DNA of 64,000 bases from Micromonospora rubida (GTDB lineage Bacteria; Actinomycetota; Actinomycetes; Mycobacteriales; Micromonosporaceae): NCBI RefSeq assembly GCF_009908295.1, contig NZ_JAAALO010000007.1:124001-188000 (forward strand), written 5' to 3'. The notes beneath the pieces were generated by a model. That model did not search any database. It saw only the letters and a program-made list of their open reading frames with translations, and was not told the DNA's origin. Shown here one piece after another: positions 42,818 through 51,942 of this stretch (position 1 is the stretch's first letter; each line of letters begins with the position of its first letter). Made by a program: the position numbers and the translations under genes.

Positions 42818-43536
42818 GCGCCGACGCCCTGCTCGCCGTCCACGGGCTGGTCGCGGGCTACGGCGCGGCGCCGGTGCTGCACGCCATCGACCTCTCCGTC
42901 CCGCCCGGCGCCATCGTGGCGGTCGTCGGCGCCAACGGGGCCGGCAAGACCACCCTGCTGCGCACCCTCTCCGGCATGCTGCGCCCCGCCGCCGGCCGGA
43001 TCGTCCTCGACGGCGAGGACCTGCGCGGCGTGCCGGTGGAGCAACTCGTCCGGCGGGGCCTGGCCCACGTGCCGGAAGGGCGTGGCGTGGTCGGCGAGCT
43101 CACCGTGGACGAGAACCTGCGGCTCGGCGGGCTGTGGCGACGCGACCGCGCCGACGCGGCACGCGCCCTCGACGAGGTCTACCAGCTCTTCGAGCCGCTG
43201 GCCCGGCGGCGACGACACCTCGGGCACCAGCTCTCCGGCGGCGAACGGCAGATGCTCGCCCTCGGCCGGGCCCTGGTCGGCCGGCCCCGCCTGCTGCTGC
43301 TCGACGAACCGTCGCTCGGCCTGGCACCACTGGTGGTCGCCCAGATCATGGCCCTGCTGCGGCGGCTGCGCGACAGCACCGGCCTGACCGTGCTGCTCGT
43401 CGAGCAGAACGTGCGCAGCGCGCTCTCCGTCGCCGACCAGGGCGTGGTGATGGCCCTCGGCCGGGTCGTCGCCGCCGCCCCGGCCGCCCGGCTGCGCGAC
43501 GACGACGACCTGCGCCACGCGTACCTCGGATTCTGA
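42814..43536 (+). CDS. livF: ABC importer ATP-binding protein LivF
   Basis: 240 aa from the GTG that overlaps the livG stop (GTGA). Walker A GANGAGKTTLLRTLSG, signature LSGGERQMLALGRAL, Walker B LLLLDEPSLGLAP, H-loop VEQNVRSAL; VPEGRGVVGELTVDENL is diagnostic of LivF. Forms the ATPase dimer with LivG. Confidence 0.9.
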   Translation: MSADALLAVHGLVAGYGAAPVLHAIDLSVPPGAIVAVVGANGAGKTTLLRTLSGMLRPAAGRIVLDGEDLRGVPVEQLVRRGLAHVPEGRGVVGELTVDENLRLGGLWRRDRADAARALDEVYQLFEPLARRRRHLGHQLSGGERQMLALGRALVGRPRLLLLDEPSLGLAPLVVAQIMALLRRLRDSTGLTVLLVEQNVRSALSVADQGVVMALGRVVAAAPAARLRDDDDLRHAYLGF

Positions 43537-43562
43537 CCACCCGTCCCTCGGAGGGAGGACTG

Positions 43563-44441
43563 TTGGACCGCTTCGTCTTCCTCACCCTCGACGGTCTGTC
43601 GAGGGGCTCGGTCTACGCCGCGTCCGCCCTGGCCCTGGTGCTGATCTGGCGGGCCGCCCGGATCGTGAACTTCGCCCAGGGAGCGATGGCCGTCGCCGCC
43701 GCCTACGTGGCCCACAGCGTGACCTCGGCGACCGGCTCCTACTGGCTCGGCTTCCTGGCCGCGGTCGTCGCCGGGCTGCTCCTCGGCGCGCTTGTCGACG
43801 TGGCCGTGATGCGCCTCGTCGACCACCGGTCCCCGCTCAACCCGGTGATCGTCGCGCTCGGGCTGGTCCTGCTGATCCAGGCCGTCCTCGGCATGGTCTA
43901 CGGCAACGAGTACCGCCCCGCCGAGACCCCGTTTCGCCGGACCGCCCTGAGCGTGGGCGGAGTCGCCGTCCTCTCGCCGTTCGACCTGTTCGTCTTCGCC
44001 ACGATCGCGGTGGTGGTCGTCGGCCTCGCCTGGATCTTCACCCGTACCGCGGTCGGCCTGCGGATGCGCGCCGCGGCATTCGCCCCCGAGGTCTCCCGGC
44101 TGCTCGGGGTCAACGTCGGCGGCATGCTCACCCTCGGCTGGGCGCTGGCCTCCGGCGTCGGCGCCCTGGCCGCCATGCTGGTCGTCCCCACCGAGCTCGG
44201 CCTGCACCCGCACGCGATGGACCTGGTCTTCGTCTCGGCGTTCACCGCGGCCGTCGTCGGCGGGTTGGACAGCCCACCCGGGGCCGTCGTCGGTGGCCTC
44301 CTGGTCGGTCTCCTGCTCTCCTACGTCAGCGGCTACGTCGGCAGCGACCTCACCCCCCTCGCGGTGCTCGCCCTGCTGCTGGCGGTGCTGCTGGTCCGCC
44401 CCGCCGGTCTGTTCGCCCCGGTCGCCGCGAGGCAGGTGTGA
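43563..44441 (+). CDS. livH: ABC importer permease LivH
   Basis: 292 aa with a TTG start at 43563 after a strong GGAGGGAGGA. About eight membrane segments; ARIVNFAQGAMAVAAAYVA near the N terminus and AFTAAVVGGLDSPPGAVVGG near the C terminus are standard LivH blocks. Overlaps livM by ATGA/GTGA-type coupling. Confidence 0.9.
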   Translation: MDRFVFLTLDGLSRGSVYAASALALVLIWRAARIVNFAQGAMAVAAAYVAHSVTSATGSYWLGFLAAVVAGLLLGALVDVAVMRLVDHRSPLNPVIVALGLVLLIQAVLGMVYGNEYRPAETPFRRTALSVGGVAVLSPFDLFVFATIAVVVVGLAWIFTRTAVGLRMRAAAFAPEVSRLLGVNVGGMLTLGWALASGVGALAAMLVVPTELGLHPHAMDLVFVSAFTAAVVGGLDSPPGAVVGGLLVGLLLSYVSGYVGSDLTPLAVLALLLAVLLVRPAGLFAPVAARQV

Positions 44442-45550
44442 GCGCCACCCGGGCGGCGGCCCCACCGGCGAGCCGGAGACCCACCGCCGGCGTACGCCCG
44501 GCCGGGGGGCCCCGTGGCTCGACCCTGCTGCGCCACCTCGCCGTCGTCGCCGTCGCCGCGCTACTGCTGGTGGCCGTCAGCTACGGCCTGGAGCCGTTCC
44601 GCAACTTCCAGCTCGCCACCGTGGCGGCCTATCTCTGCGCGACCGCGGGGCTGACCGTCCTCACCGGACTGAACGGCCAGCTCTCGCTGGGGCACGGCGC
44701 GCTGATGGCCGTCGGCGCCTACACCGTCGCCCTGAGCCAGAACGCGTTCGCCGACCGGGGCGTCACCGGGCAGTGGGTGCTGCCGATCTCGCTGGGCGCG
44801 GCCCTGCTGACCACCGTCGCCGTCGGTGCCGTCATCGGCGTGGCCGCGGCCCGGCTGCGGGGGCCGTACCTCGCCGGCGTCACCCTGGCCGTCGCCGTCG
44901 TCGTGCCGGCGCTGACCGTCACCTTCGACGGCGTGTTCAAGGGCGAGCAGGGGCTGCCCGTTCCCGTCGAGCCACCACCGGCGGCGCTCGGCCCCTACTT
45001 CCCCTACGAGAGGTGGCAGCTCTGGGTCGCCGGGGCGGCCACCCTGCTCGTCCTGCTGCTGCTGGGCAACCTCGTCCGCAGCCGCTTCGGCCGGACGTTC
45101 CGGGCGGTCCGCGACGACGAGGTCGCCGCGCGCCTCGCCGGCATCCACGTCGCCCGCACCCAGGTGCTCGCCTTCGTGGTCAGCGCGGCGGGCGCCGGAC
45201 TCGGCGGCGCCCTGCTCGGGGTGCTCGCGCAGAGCGTGTCGCCCGGGGCGTTCTCCCTGACGCTGTCGCTCTTCCTGCTGATGGCCGTCGTCATCGGCGG
45301 TCTCGGCCGCCTCGCCGGGGCGGTGTGGGGGGCCGTCCTGCTGGTCGTCCTGCCCGACCTGACGCACACCGTGAGCGACCTGGTCACCCTCCCGCCGGCG
45401 GTGGCGCAACGGCTGGAGGGGAACCTGCCGCTGGCGATCTTCGGGATCACGTTGGTCGTCGTCATGATCGCCGCGCCCGGTGGGGTGCAGGGTCTGCTGT
45501 CGCGCCTCGGCCGCGCCCTGCTCGCCCGGTGGCGGCCCCGGCGCACCTGA
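44438..45550 (+). CDS. livM: ABC importer permease LivM
   Basis: 370 aa with a Pro/Ala/Arg-rich N-terminal extension of ~35 residues. Multi-span membrane protein with LNGQLSLGHGALMAVGAYT and RAVRDDEVAARLAGI followed by FVVSAAGAGLGGALLG, all LivM hallmarks. Forms the translocation pore with LivH. Confidence 0.9.
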   Translation: MSATRAAAPPASRRPTAGVRPAGGPRGSTLLRHLAVVAVAALLLVAVSYGLEPFRNFQLATVAAYLCATAGLTVLTGLNGQLSLGHGALMAVGAYTVALSQNAFADRGVTGQWVLPISLGAALLTTVAVGAVIGVAAARLRGPYLAGVTLAVAVVVPALTVTFDGVFKGEQGLPVPVEPPPAALGPYFPYERWQLWVAGAATLLVLLLLGNLVRSRFGRTFRAVRDDEVAARLAGIHVARTQVLAFVVSAAGAGLGGALLGVLAQSVSPGAFSLTLSLFLLMAVVIGGLGRLAGAVWGAVLLVVLPDLTHTVSDLVTLPPAVAQRLEGNLPLAIFGITLVVVMIAAPGGVQGLLSRLGRALLARWRPRRT

Positions 45551-45634
45551 GCTGCTCTTCCCGTCCCACCCGGCGGCCGGACCTCACCGGCCGCCGGACC
45601 ACCCCACCACCAGTAACCGGACCGAGGAAGGTCG

Positions 45635-46927
45635 GTGTCCCACATGCCACGCGTCGCACGCCACGCTCTCGCGATCGCCACCTCCATCACCCTGCTCGTC
45701 ACCGCCGTCGGCTGCACCGGCGAGGAGTCCGATTCCGGGGGCCGCCAGGTTCCCGGCGTCACGGACACCGAGATCGTCGTCGGCACCCACATGCCGCTCA
45801 CCGGGCCGGCCTCGGCCGGCTACTCCAAGATCGCGCCCGCCACGAAGGCGTACTTCGACTACGTCAACGCCAACGGCGGGGTGCACGGCCGGAGGATCAC
45901 CTACAAGGTCATGGACGACGGGTACAACCCGGCGAACACCCAACAGGTGGTGCGCCAGCTGGTCCTCCAGGACAAGGTCTTCGCCGTCGTCAACGGCCTG
46001 GGTACGCCCACCCACAGCGGCGTGCTCGACTTCCTCAAGAGCAACCGGGTGCCCGACCTCTTCGTCGCCTCCGGCAGCCGCAGCTGGGACCAGCCCGACA
46101 AGTACCCGGGCACGTTCGGCTTCAACACCGACTACACGGTGGAGGGCAAGATCCTGGCCAACCATGTGAAGACCAGCCTGCCCGGGCGAAAGGTCTGCTT
46201 CCTCGGCCAGGACGACGACTTCGGCCGGGACAGCCTGGCCGGCGTGGAGAAGGTCCTCGGCGCCGGTGCCGTGGTCGCCAAGCAGACCTACGTCACGAGC
46301 AACCCCAACGTGGCGCCCCAGATCGGCGCGTTCAAGGCGGCCGGCTGCCAGGTCGTCATCCTCGCCACCGTGCCCGGCTTCACCGCGCTGTCCGTCGGCA
46401 CCGCCGCGCGGCTGAGCTTCCGGCCGCAGTGGCTGGTCTCCAACGTCGGCGCCGACCACCCGACCCTGGCCAAGCAGCTCGGCGCCGGCGCCCCGCTGCT
46501 GGAGGGCATGGTCGGCGCCAACTACCTGCCGATGCAGGACGACGCCGAGAACCCGTGGATCCAGCTCTTCACCAGGGTGAACAAGGCGCACAACGCCGAC
46601 GCGCCGTTCGACGGCAACAGCGTCTACGGCATGGCGGTCGGGTACCTCTTCGTCCAGGCGCTCCTCGCCGCCGGCAAGGACCTCACCCGTGAGTCGTTGC
46701 TTGCCGCCGTCGCGAAGGGCGGCTTCCAGGGGCCCGGGCTGGCCCCGCTGCGCTTCTCCGCCACCGACCACTCCGGCTACGGCGGGGCGCGGCTGAGCCA
46801 GGTGAGCGGGGGGAAGCAGAGCTACTTCGGCCCGGCGTACGAGACCGACGAGGGCGACGGGCCGGTGAAGGAGTACGCCGTGACGCCGGCGACGCCCCCG
46901 GCCAACGGGGTGCCGACGGTCTCCTGA
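45635..46927 (+). CDS. livK: ABC importer substrate-binding lipoprotein (LivK-like)
   Basis: 430 aa; GTG at 45635 with AGGAAGG upstream, alternative ATG at 45644. Signal peptide with lipobox VTAVGC, then a type I periplasmic-binding fold: DTEIVVGTHMPLTGPASAGYSKI-type opening (VGTHMPLTGPAS) and NGGVHGRRI. This Leu/Ile/Val-binding family also binds amides, urea and aromatic or short-chain acids. With the preceding acyl-CoA dehydrogenases the ligand may be a carboxylic acid. Confidence 0.88.
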   Translation: MSHMPRVARHALAIATSITLLVTAVGCTGEESDSGGRQVPGVTDTEIVVGTHMPLTGPASAGYSKIAPATKAYFDYVNANGGVHGRRITYKVMDDGYNPANTQQVVRQLVLQDKVFAVVNGLGTPTHSGVLDFLKSNRVPDLFVASGSRSWDQPDKYPGTFGFNTDYTVEGKILANHVKTSLPGRKVCFLGQDDDFGRDSLAGVEKVLGAGAVVAKQTYVTSNPNVAPQIGAFKAAGCQVVILATVPGFTALSVGTAARLSFRPQWLVSNVGADHPTLAKQLGAGAPLLEGMVGANYLPMQDDAENPWIQLFTRVNKAHNADAPFDGNSVYGMAVGYLFVQALLAAGKDLTRESLLAAVAKGGFQGPGLAPLRFSATDHSGYGGARLSQVSGGKQSYFGPAYETDEGDGPVKEYAVTPATPPANGVPTVS

Positions 46928-47064
46928 CCGGCCGACTCCCCTCAGCGTGGCTGGTCCGCCGGGAGCTGCGCCGGCGCCAGCCGCAGCCCGGCTGACCGGC
47001 GCGCGTCTAGACTCGGCGCCGGTGGCGTCACGGGCGGCGTGACGAGGTGGAGGGAGCGGCGCCG

Positions 47065-47676
47065 ATGGGCAGTGCCGAGGCGCCGGGCCGGGTCGACGGA
47101 CGGACCGCCCGGGCCGAACGGACCCGGGCGGCGATCGTCGAGGCGCACCTCGCGCTCATCTCCGAGGGTGACCTTCGGCCGACCGGCGAGCGCATCGCCG
47201 AGCGGGCCGGTATCTCCCTGCGCACCCTCTGGACCAACTTCAAGGACATGGAGACCCTGTTCGAGGCGAGCGGCGAGGAGTTGCTGAGGCAGCAGGACGC
47301 CGCCTACCGGCCGATCTCGCCCGCTCTGCCGCTGGCCAAGCGGGTCGACGCGTTCTGCCGGCAGCGGGCCCGGCTCCTCCAGCTCATCGCGCCGTCCGCC
47401 CGGGCCGCGCAGATGCGCGAGCCGGTCTCCGAGCAGTTGCACCGCAACCGTCTCAAGCACATCGCCCGGGTCCGCGACGAGGTCGAGCAGTTGTTCGCCG
47501 GGGAGCTGGCACAGGTCGGGTCGGGCCGCAAGCAGCTGGTCGACGCCCTGGTGGCCGCGAGCATGTGGCCGACCTGGTCGATGCTGCGCGACGGTCTCGG
47601 GCTGGGCGTGGACCAGGCCCGGGCGGTGATGACCCGCATGGTGGCCGCCCTGCTGGCCGACCCGGCGGCGACCTGA
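47065..47676 (+). CDS. TetR-family transcriptional regulator
   Basis: 203 aa from the ATG at 47065, with GGAGGGAG upstream. N-terminal helix-turn-helix: TRAAIVEAHLALISEGDLRP, then ERIAERAGISLRTLWTNFKD. The C-terminal ligand domain is divergent, as is normal. Located between the liv operon and the LuxR gene; it is the best candidate to bind the palindromes at 39540, 41988 and 47763, which is inference. Confidence 0.85.
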   Translation: MGSAEAPGRVDGRTARAERTRAAIVEAHLALISEGDLRPTGERIAERAGISLRTLWTNFKDMETLFEASGEELLRQQDAAYRPISPALPLAKRVDAFCRQRARLLQLIAPSARAAQMREPVSEQLHRNRLKHIARVRDEVEQLFAGELAQVGSGRKQLVDALVAASMWPTWSMLRDGLGLGVDQARAVMTRMVAALLADPAAT

Positions 47677-47754
47677 CGCCGCGCCCCGGCGAGGAGGTCG
47701 ACGCGGGTCACCGGCCCTCTTTCCATAGGGTTACCAATAGGTGACACTGGCTGC

Positions 47755-50496
47755 ATGGTTACTGCATCGACAGTGCAAATAACCGTGCTGCGGGGACGCG
47801 ATGGCGAGTGCCAGGCGATCCGGAACCTGCTCGACGGAGCCTCGGGCGGCGGGGGAGCGTTGCTGTTGCAGGGCGAGCCGGGCTCGGGCCGGACCGCCCT
47901 GGTGGACTACGCGCACCGACACACGCAGGGCTTCACCGTCCTCGCCGGGGCCGGGGTCGCGGAGGAGGCGGCGCTGCCCCACGCCGGGCTGCAACGGCTC
48001 CTCGACCCGATCCTCGATCAGGCCGATGCCCTGCCCGACCGGCACCGGCGGGTGCTGCGGCACGCCCTGACCGGCGCGGGCTGCCCCGCCGACCAGCGGC
48101 TCGCGCTCTCGATGGCCGTGCTGGGGCTGCTCGCCGCCGCCGCCCGGGAGCGTCCGCTGCTCTGCACCATGGACGACCTCGACGTGACCGACCGCCCGAC
48201 CGCCGAGGTGCTGGCGTTCGTGGCCCGCCGCGTGCGCCAGCTACCGGTGGCCGTCGTGCTCACCGGGGGGACCGACACCGCACCCGCTGGAATTCCCACG
48301 TACCGGCTGGGGGCCCTCGACGAGCACGACAGCCGCGCCGTGCTCGTCGGCCGGCTGCCCGCGCCACCGTCCGACCCGGTCGCCACCACCCTCGGCGCGG
48401 TGGCCGGGGGCAACCCGCAGGCGCTGGTGGACCTCGCCGGCTCCCTGAGCCCCGCCCAGTGCCGGGGGGAGGAGCCCTTGCCCGCCGCACCGCCGGTCGA
48501 CGGCGCACTGGGGCGCGGGTACCGGGCCCGGCTGGGTCGGCTGCCGGCCGACACCCGACGCGTGCTGCTGCTCGCCGCCCTCGACGACGAGCTGGACGCG
48601 ACCACTCTGGTACGGGCCGCGCGCGCCGCCGGGACGGTGATCGAGGCGCTCGCCCCGGCCGAGGTCGCGGGGCTGGTCCGCATCGGGCCGTGCGGGGTGA
48701 CGTTCCCGCAGCCGGTGGCCCGGGCGATGGTCGAGGCCACGGCGCCCCTCGCCGACCGCCGCACCGCCCACCTGCTCCTTGCCGGCCTGCTCGACGGCGT
48801 CGGGCAGCGCCTGCGCCGGGCCCTGCACCTCGCCGCCGCCGCCGAGGGCCCGGACCCGGCCCTGGCGGCCGAGTTGGAGGAAGCGGCGCGGGGCGGGGGC
48901 CGCCCGGACACCCTGTCGGTGGCCCTGCACCGCGCCGCCGAACTCAGCGCCGAGTCGGCCCCCGCCGCCGCCCGGATGGTGGCCGCCGCCCACCACGCCT
49001 GGGCGGCCGGTCAACCGCACCGGGCCCGGCTGCTGTTGCAGGGGCTGCCCGCCGACGCGGCGGAGCCGACCTTGATCGGTGCCGAGCTGCTGCGCGGCGA
49101 GCTGGAACTGCGCTGCGGCCGGCCACCCGTCGCACTGACGGCGCTGCTGGCGGTGGCCGACGCGCTGGCCGGCGCCGATCGCGCCCTGGCCCTGGGCGCG
49201 CTGGTGCGCGCCGGCGAGGCGGTCTGCTTCGCCGGCGACCAGCACCGATACGCCGAGGTGGCGCGGCGTGCGCCGGCGCTGTGTCGCCCCGGGCAGGGGC
49301 CCGGCGTGGAGTTGCTGGCGACCCACGTCGCCGGGGTCGCGGCGGCGCTGCGGGGCGATCACGACCGGGCCGGGCCCGCGCTGCGTCGGGTCGTCGTCCT
49401 CGCCGACCAGCTGACCGGCCAGGCCCTCACCCCGGCCGCCCTGACCTGCGCCTCGGTGGCCGGCCTGCTGGTGGCTGTGGACGCCACGGCGCACCGGCTC
49501 GCCGACCGGGCCGTCGAACTGGCCCGTACGCGCGGTGAGCTGGCAGTCCTGCCGCGGGCGCTGGAGCTGCGGGCGGACGCCGAGTACTGGTTGGGCCGGC
49601 ACGAGGCGGCGGCGGAGACCTCCCGGGAAGGGCTGCGCCTCGCCCGGATCACCGGCCAGGCCACCTGGGCCGGCGTCCACCTGGGCATGCTGGCGGTGCT
49701 CTGCGCCATCCGCGCCGACCGGGACGCCGGCCTGCGGCTGATCCGCCAGATCGGCGAGGCCCCGGCGCCGGAGAGCCGTCCCGCCGCCCTGGCGCGCTGG
49801 GCCCTGGCCGTGCTGGACCTCGTCGACGGGCGATCCGGCGACGCCGTGGCCCGGCTGGCGGGGCTGGCCCGGCCGGGCACCGGTCGCGGGCAGGTCCTCG
49901 TCCAGGTGATGGCCACGCCGTACCTGGTGGAGGCTGCGGTCCACCCGGCGCACCGGCCGGTGGCCGTCGCCGCCCTCGCCGTCTTCGACCGCTGGGCCGA
50001 CAGCACGGCGAGCCCGTCGCGGCGGGCGCTGTCCGCGCGGTGCCACGCGCTGCTCGCCCCCAGGGGCAGCGCGGAGGCGGAGGAGGGCTTCCGTGCCGCG
50101 TTGCGACTGCACCCGGCGGGCGGGTTCGAGCGGGCCCGCACCGGGCTGCTCTTCGGCCGGGAGCTGCGGCGCAGCCGGCGGCCCCGAGACGCCCGCGAGC
50201 ACCTGCACGACGCCCGCGAGACTTTTACCGTCCTCGGGGTGACAGCCTTGGCCGAGCAGGCCGCCGCCGAGCTGCGGGCCGCCGGGGAGGCGGTGAGCGG
50301 GCCGGGCCTGCCGGCGGCGGCGGTGCTGACCGGTCAGCAGCTGCGGATCGCGCAGCTGGTCGCGGAGGGCGCCACCAACCGGGAGATCGCCGGCCGGATG
50401 TTCCTCTCCACCCGCACGGTCGACCACCACCTGCGCAACATCTTCCGTCGCCTCGGCATCCGCTCCCGCACCCAACTGGCCCGCGCGTTGTCCTAG
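47755..50496 (+). CDS. LuxR-family transcriptional regulator, large ATP-binding (LAL) type
   Basis: 913 aa. N-terminal AAA-type ATPase with Walker A QGEPGSGRTALV, a long helical TPR-like middle, and a C-terminal LuxR helix-turn-helix: LTGQQLRIAQLVAEGATNRE and IAGRMFLSTRTVDHHLRNIF. LAL regulators activate catabolic or biosynthetic operons on binding a sugar, nucleotide or partner. The operator overlapping its start links it to the acd-liv region. Convergent with the MocR gene, 11 bp between stops. Confidence 0.9.
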   Translation: MVTASTVQITVLRGRDGECQAIRNLLDGASGGGGALLLQGEPGSGRTALVDYAHRHTQGFTVLAGAGVAEEAALPHAGLQRLLDPILDQADALPDRHRRVLRHALTGAGCPADQRLALSMAVLGLLAAAARERPLLCTMDDLDVTDRPTAEVLAFVARRVRQLPVAVVLTGGTDTAPAGIPTYRLGALDEHDSRAVLVGRLPAPPSDPVATTLGAVAGGNPQALVDLAGSLSPAQCRGEEPLPAAPPVDGALGRGYRARLGRLPADTRRVLLLAALDDELDATTLVRAARAAGTVIEALAPAEVAGLVRIGPCGVTFPQPVARAMVEATAPLADRRTAHLLLAGLLDGVGQRLRRALHLAAAAEGPDPALAAELEEAARGGGRPDTLSVALHRAAELSAESAPAAARMVAAAHHAWAAGQPHRARLLLQGLPADAAEPTLIGAELLRGELELRCGRPPVALTALLAVADALAGADRALALGALVRAGEAVCFAGDQHRYAEVARRAPALCRPGQGPGVELLATHVAGVAAALRGDHDRAGPALRRVVVLADQLTGQALTPAALTCASVAGLLVAVDATAHRLADRAVELARTRGELAVLPRALELRADAEYWLGRHEAAAETSREGLRLARITGQATWAGVHLGMLAVLCAIRADRDAGLRLIRQIGEAPAPESRPAALARWALAVLDLVDGRSGDAVARLAGLARPGTGRGQVLVQVMATPYLVEAAVHPAHRPVAVAALAVFDRWADSTASPSRRALSARCHALLAPRGSAEAEEGFRAALRLHPAGGFERARTGLLFGRELRRSRRPRDAREHLHDARETFTVLGVTALAEQAAAELRAAGEAVSGPGLPAAAVLTGQQLRIAQLVAEGATNREIAGRMFLSTRTVDHHLRNIFRRLGIRSRTQLARALS
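47763..47779 (+). promoter_or_regulatory. Third copy of the CAGTGCAAATA-type operator, inside the LuxR start
   Basis: TGCATCGACAGTGCAAATA begins 8 bp after the A of the LuxR ATG and is identical over 19 bp to the site at 39541. Upstream lie a TAGGGT -10-like box (47726-47731) and GTTACC-AATA-GGTGAC. A bound repressor would act as a roadblock, or the true LuxR start is further downstream (GTG at 47785). Confidence 0.5.
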
Positions 50497-50507
50497 AGGC
50501 TCGGCGG

Positions 50508-51845
50508 TCACTCCGGCCCACCGTCCTCCGGACTGGAGCGGGCCAGCGCCGCGAGCGTGTCAAGCGCCCAGGACAGGGTCGGCAGCGGCGGTGCGGCCAG
50601 CCCGAGCCGTACGGCGTTGGGGGCGTGGCTGGTCTCGACGGTGAACGCGGCGGCGGGGGTGACCGCGATGCCCCGGCGGGCCGCGGCCGCGACGAACGTC
50701 TCGGCGCGCCACGGCTCCGGCAGCTCCCACCAGCAGTGATAGGCGTCCGGATCGGATCGGAGGAGCTGGCCGGCCAACCGGGTTCGCGCCAGCTCCTGCC
50801 GGGCGCGGGCGTCCCGGCGCTTGCCGGCGGTGATGGTGGCGACCGCCCCGTCGCCGAGCCATCGCGTGGCCGCGTCCAAGGCGAAGCGGGTGGCGGTCCA
50901 GGCGCCGGACCGGATCGCGGTCGCGAGCTGTTCGGTGAGCTGTGGTGGCGCGGCGGCGAAGCCGACGGTGAGGCCCGGAGCGAGCCGCTTCGAGAGGCTG
51001 TCGACGAGAATGGTGCGGGACGGTGCCAGTGCGGCCAGCGGTGTCGGGGCGTCGGTGAGGAACGACCAGACGGCGTCCTCGATGACGTATACCCCGAGGT
51101 GGTCGAGCAGGTCGGCGAGCGCGGCGCGGCGGTGCGCCGGCATGGTCGTGCCGAGCGGGTTGTGCAGGGTCGGCTGGAGGTAGACGGCCCGGAGCGGGGC
51201 GGCGCGGTGTGCCTCGGCGACGGCCTCGGGCAGCAGGCCGTCCTGGTCGATCGGCAGCGGGACGAGGGTGACGCCGAGCCGGCTGGCGATGGCCTTGACG
51301 ACGGGGTAGGTGAGCGCTTCGACGCCGAGCCGCCCGCCCACCGGGACGAGGGCGGCGATGGAGGCGGCGATCGCCTGTCGGCCGTTGCCGGTGAACAGGA
51401 TCTGCCGCGGGTCCAGGGCCCAGTCGGGGCGGCCGAGAAGCCCGGCGACGGCTTCCCGCGCCGGGGGCGTCCCGGCGACGCCGACCGGGGGCAGCGCGGT
51501 TGCCAGCGCCTCGGGCCGGAGCAGGCCGGCCAGAGCACCGGCCAGCAGTGCGGGCTGTTGCGGCAGCACCGAGAAGCTCAGCTCCAGGTCGACGCGGACG
51601 TCACCGGGTTCGGCGAGGGCGGGTTCCGGGGGCGGGGTCGCCGTCCGGACGAAGGTGCCCCGGCCGACCTCCCCGGTCACCAGCCTGCGCCGGGCCAGCT
51701 CCGCATAGACCCGGGCGGCGGTGGAGTTGGCGATGCCGCGTTGCCGGGCAAAGGTCCGCTGCGGCGGCAGGCGGTGTCCGGCGGCGAGCCGGCCGGCGGC
51801 GATGTCGGCGGCGATCCCATCGGCGATCCGCCGGTAGTCGTCCAC
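50508..51845 (-). CDS. MocR-type regulator (GntR winged helix fused to aminotransferase fold)
   Basis: 445 aa, GTG start with GGGAG before it. Residues 1-~70: GntR-type HTH (GHRLPPQRTFARQRGIANST, AARVYAELARRRLV). Residues ~90-440: aminotransferase-like domain with NPLGTTMP and the PLP Lys in DSLSKRLAPG. Members sense PLP-linked metabolites (pyridoxal, GABA, taurine). Divergent from an alpha/beta hydrolase with a direct-repeat operator between them. Confidence 0.9.
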   Translation of the reverse strand: MDDYRRIADGIAADIAAGRLAAGHRLPPQRTFARQRGIANSTAARVYAELARRRLVTGEVGRGTFVRTATPPPEPALAEPGDVRVDLELSFSVLPQQPALLAGALAGLLRPEALATALPPVGVAGTPPAREAVAGLLGRPDWALDPRQILFTGNGRQAIAASIAALVPVGGRLGVEALTYPVVKAIASRLGVTLVPLPIDQDGLLPEAVAEAHRAAPLRAVYLQPTLHNPLGTTMPAHRRAALADLLDHLGVYVIEDAVWSFLTDAPTPLAALAPSRTILVDSLSKRLAPGLTVGFAAAPPQLTEQLATAIRSGAWTATRFALDAATRWLGDGAVATITAGKRRDARARQELARTRLAGQLLRSDPDAYHCWWELPEPWRAETFVAAAARRGIAVTPAAAFTVETSHAPNAVRLGLAAPPLPTLSWALDTLAALARSSPEDGGPE

Positions 51846-51866
51846 GATCCGCTCCCAATTGCTCCG

Positions 51867-51901
51867 AGAACATTGTTCTTATTGCACCCGACTATTGCAC
51901 C
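51867..51901. promoter_or_regulatory. MocR operator candidate: direct repeats plus palindrome
   Basis: TATTGCACC occurs twice (51880-51888 and 51893-51901), 13 bp apart, next to a perfect palindrome AGAAC-ATT-GTTCT (51867-51879). MocR proteins typically bind direct repeats. Located in the 97-bp gap between the divergent genes. Confidence 0.5.
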
Positions 51902-51942
51902 GCATAGCCTTCCTGTCGAGATCAGCCTCGGGAGGAGCGGCG

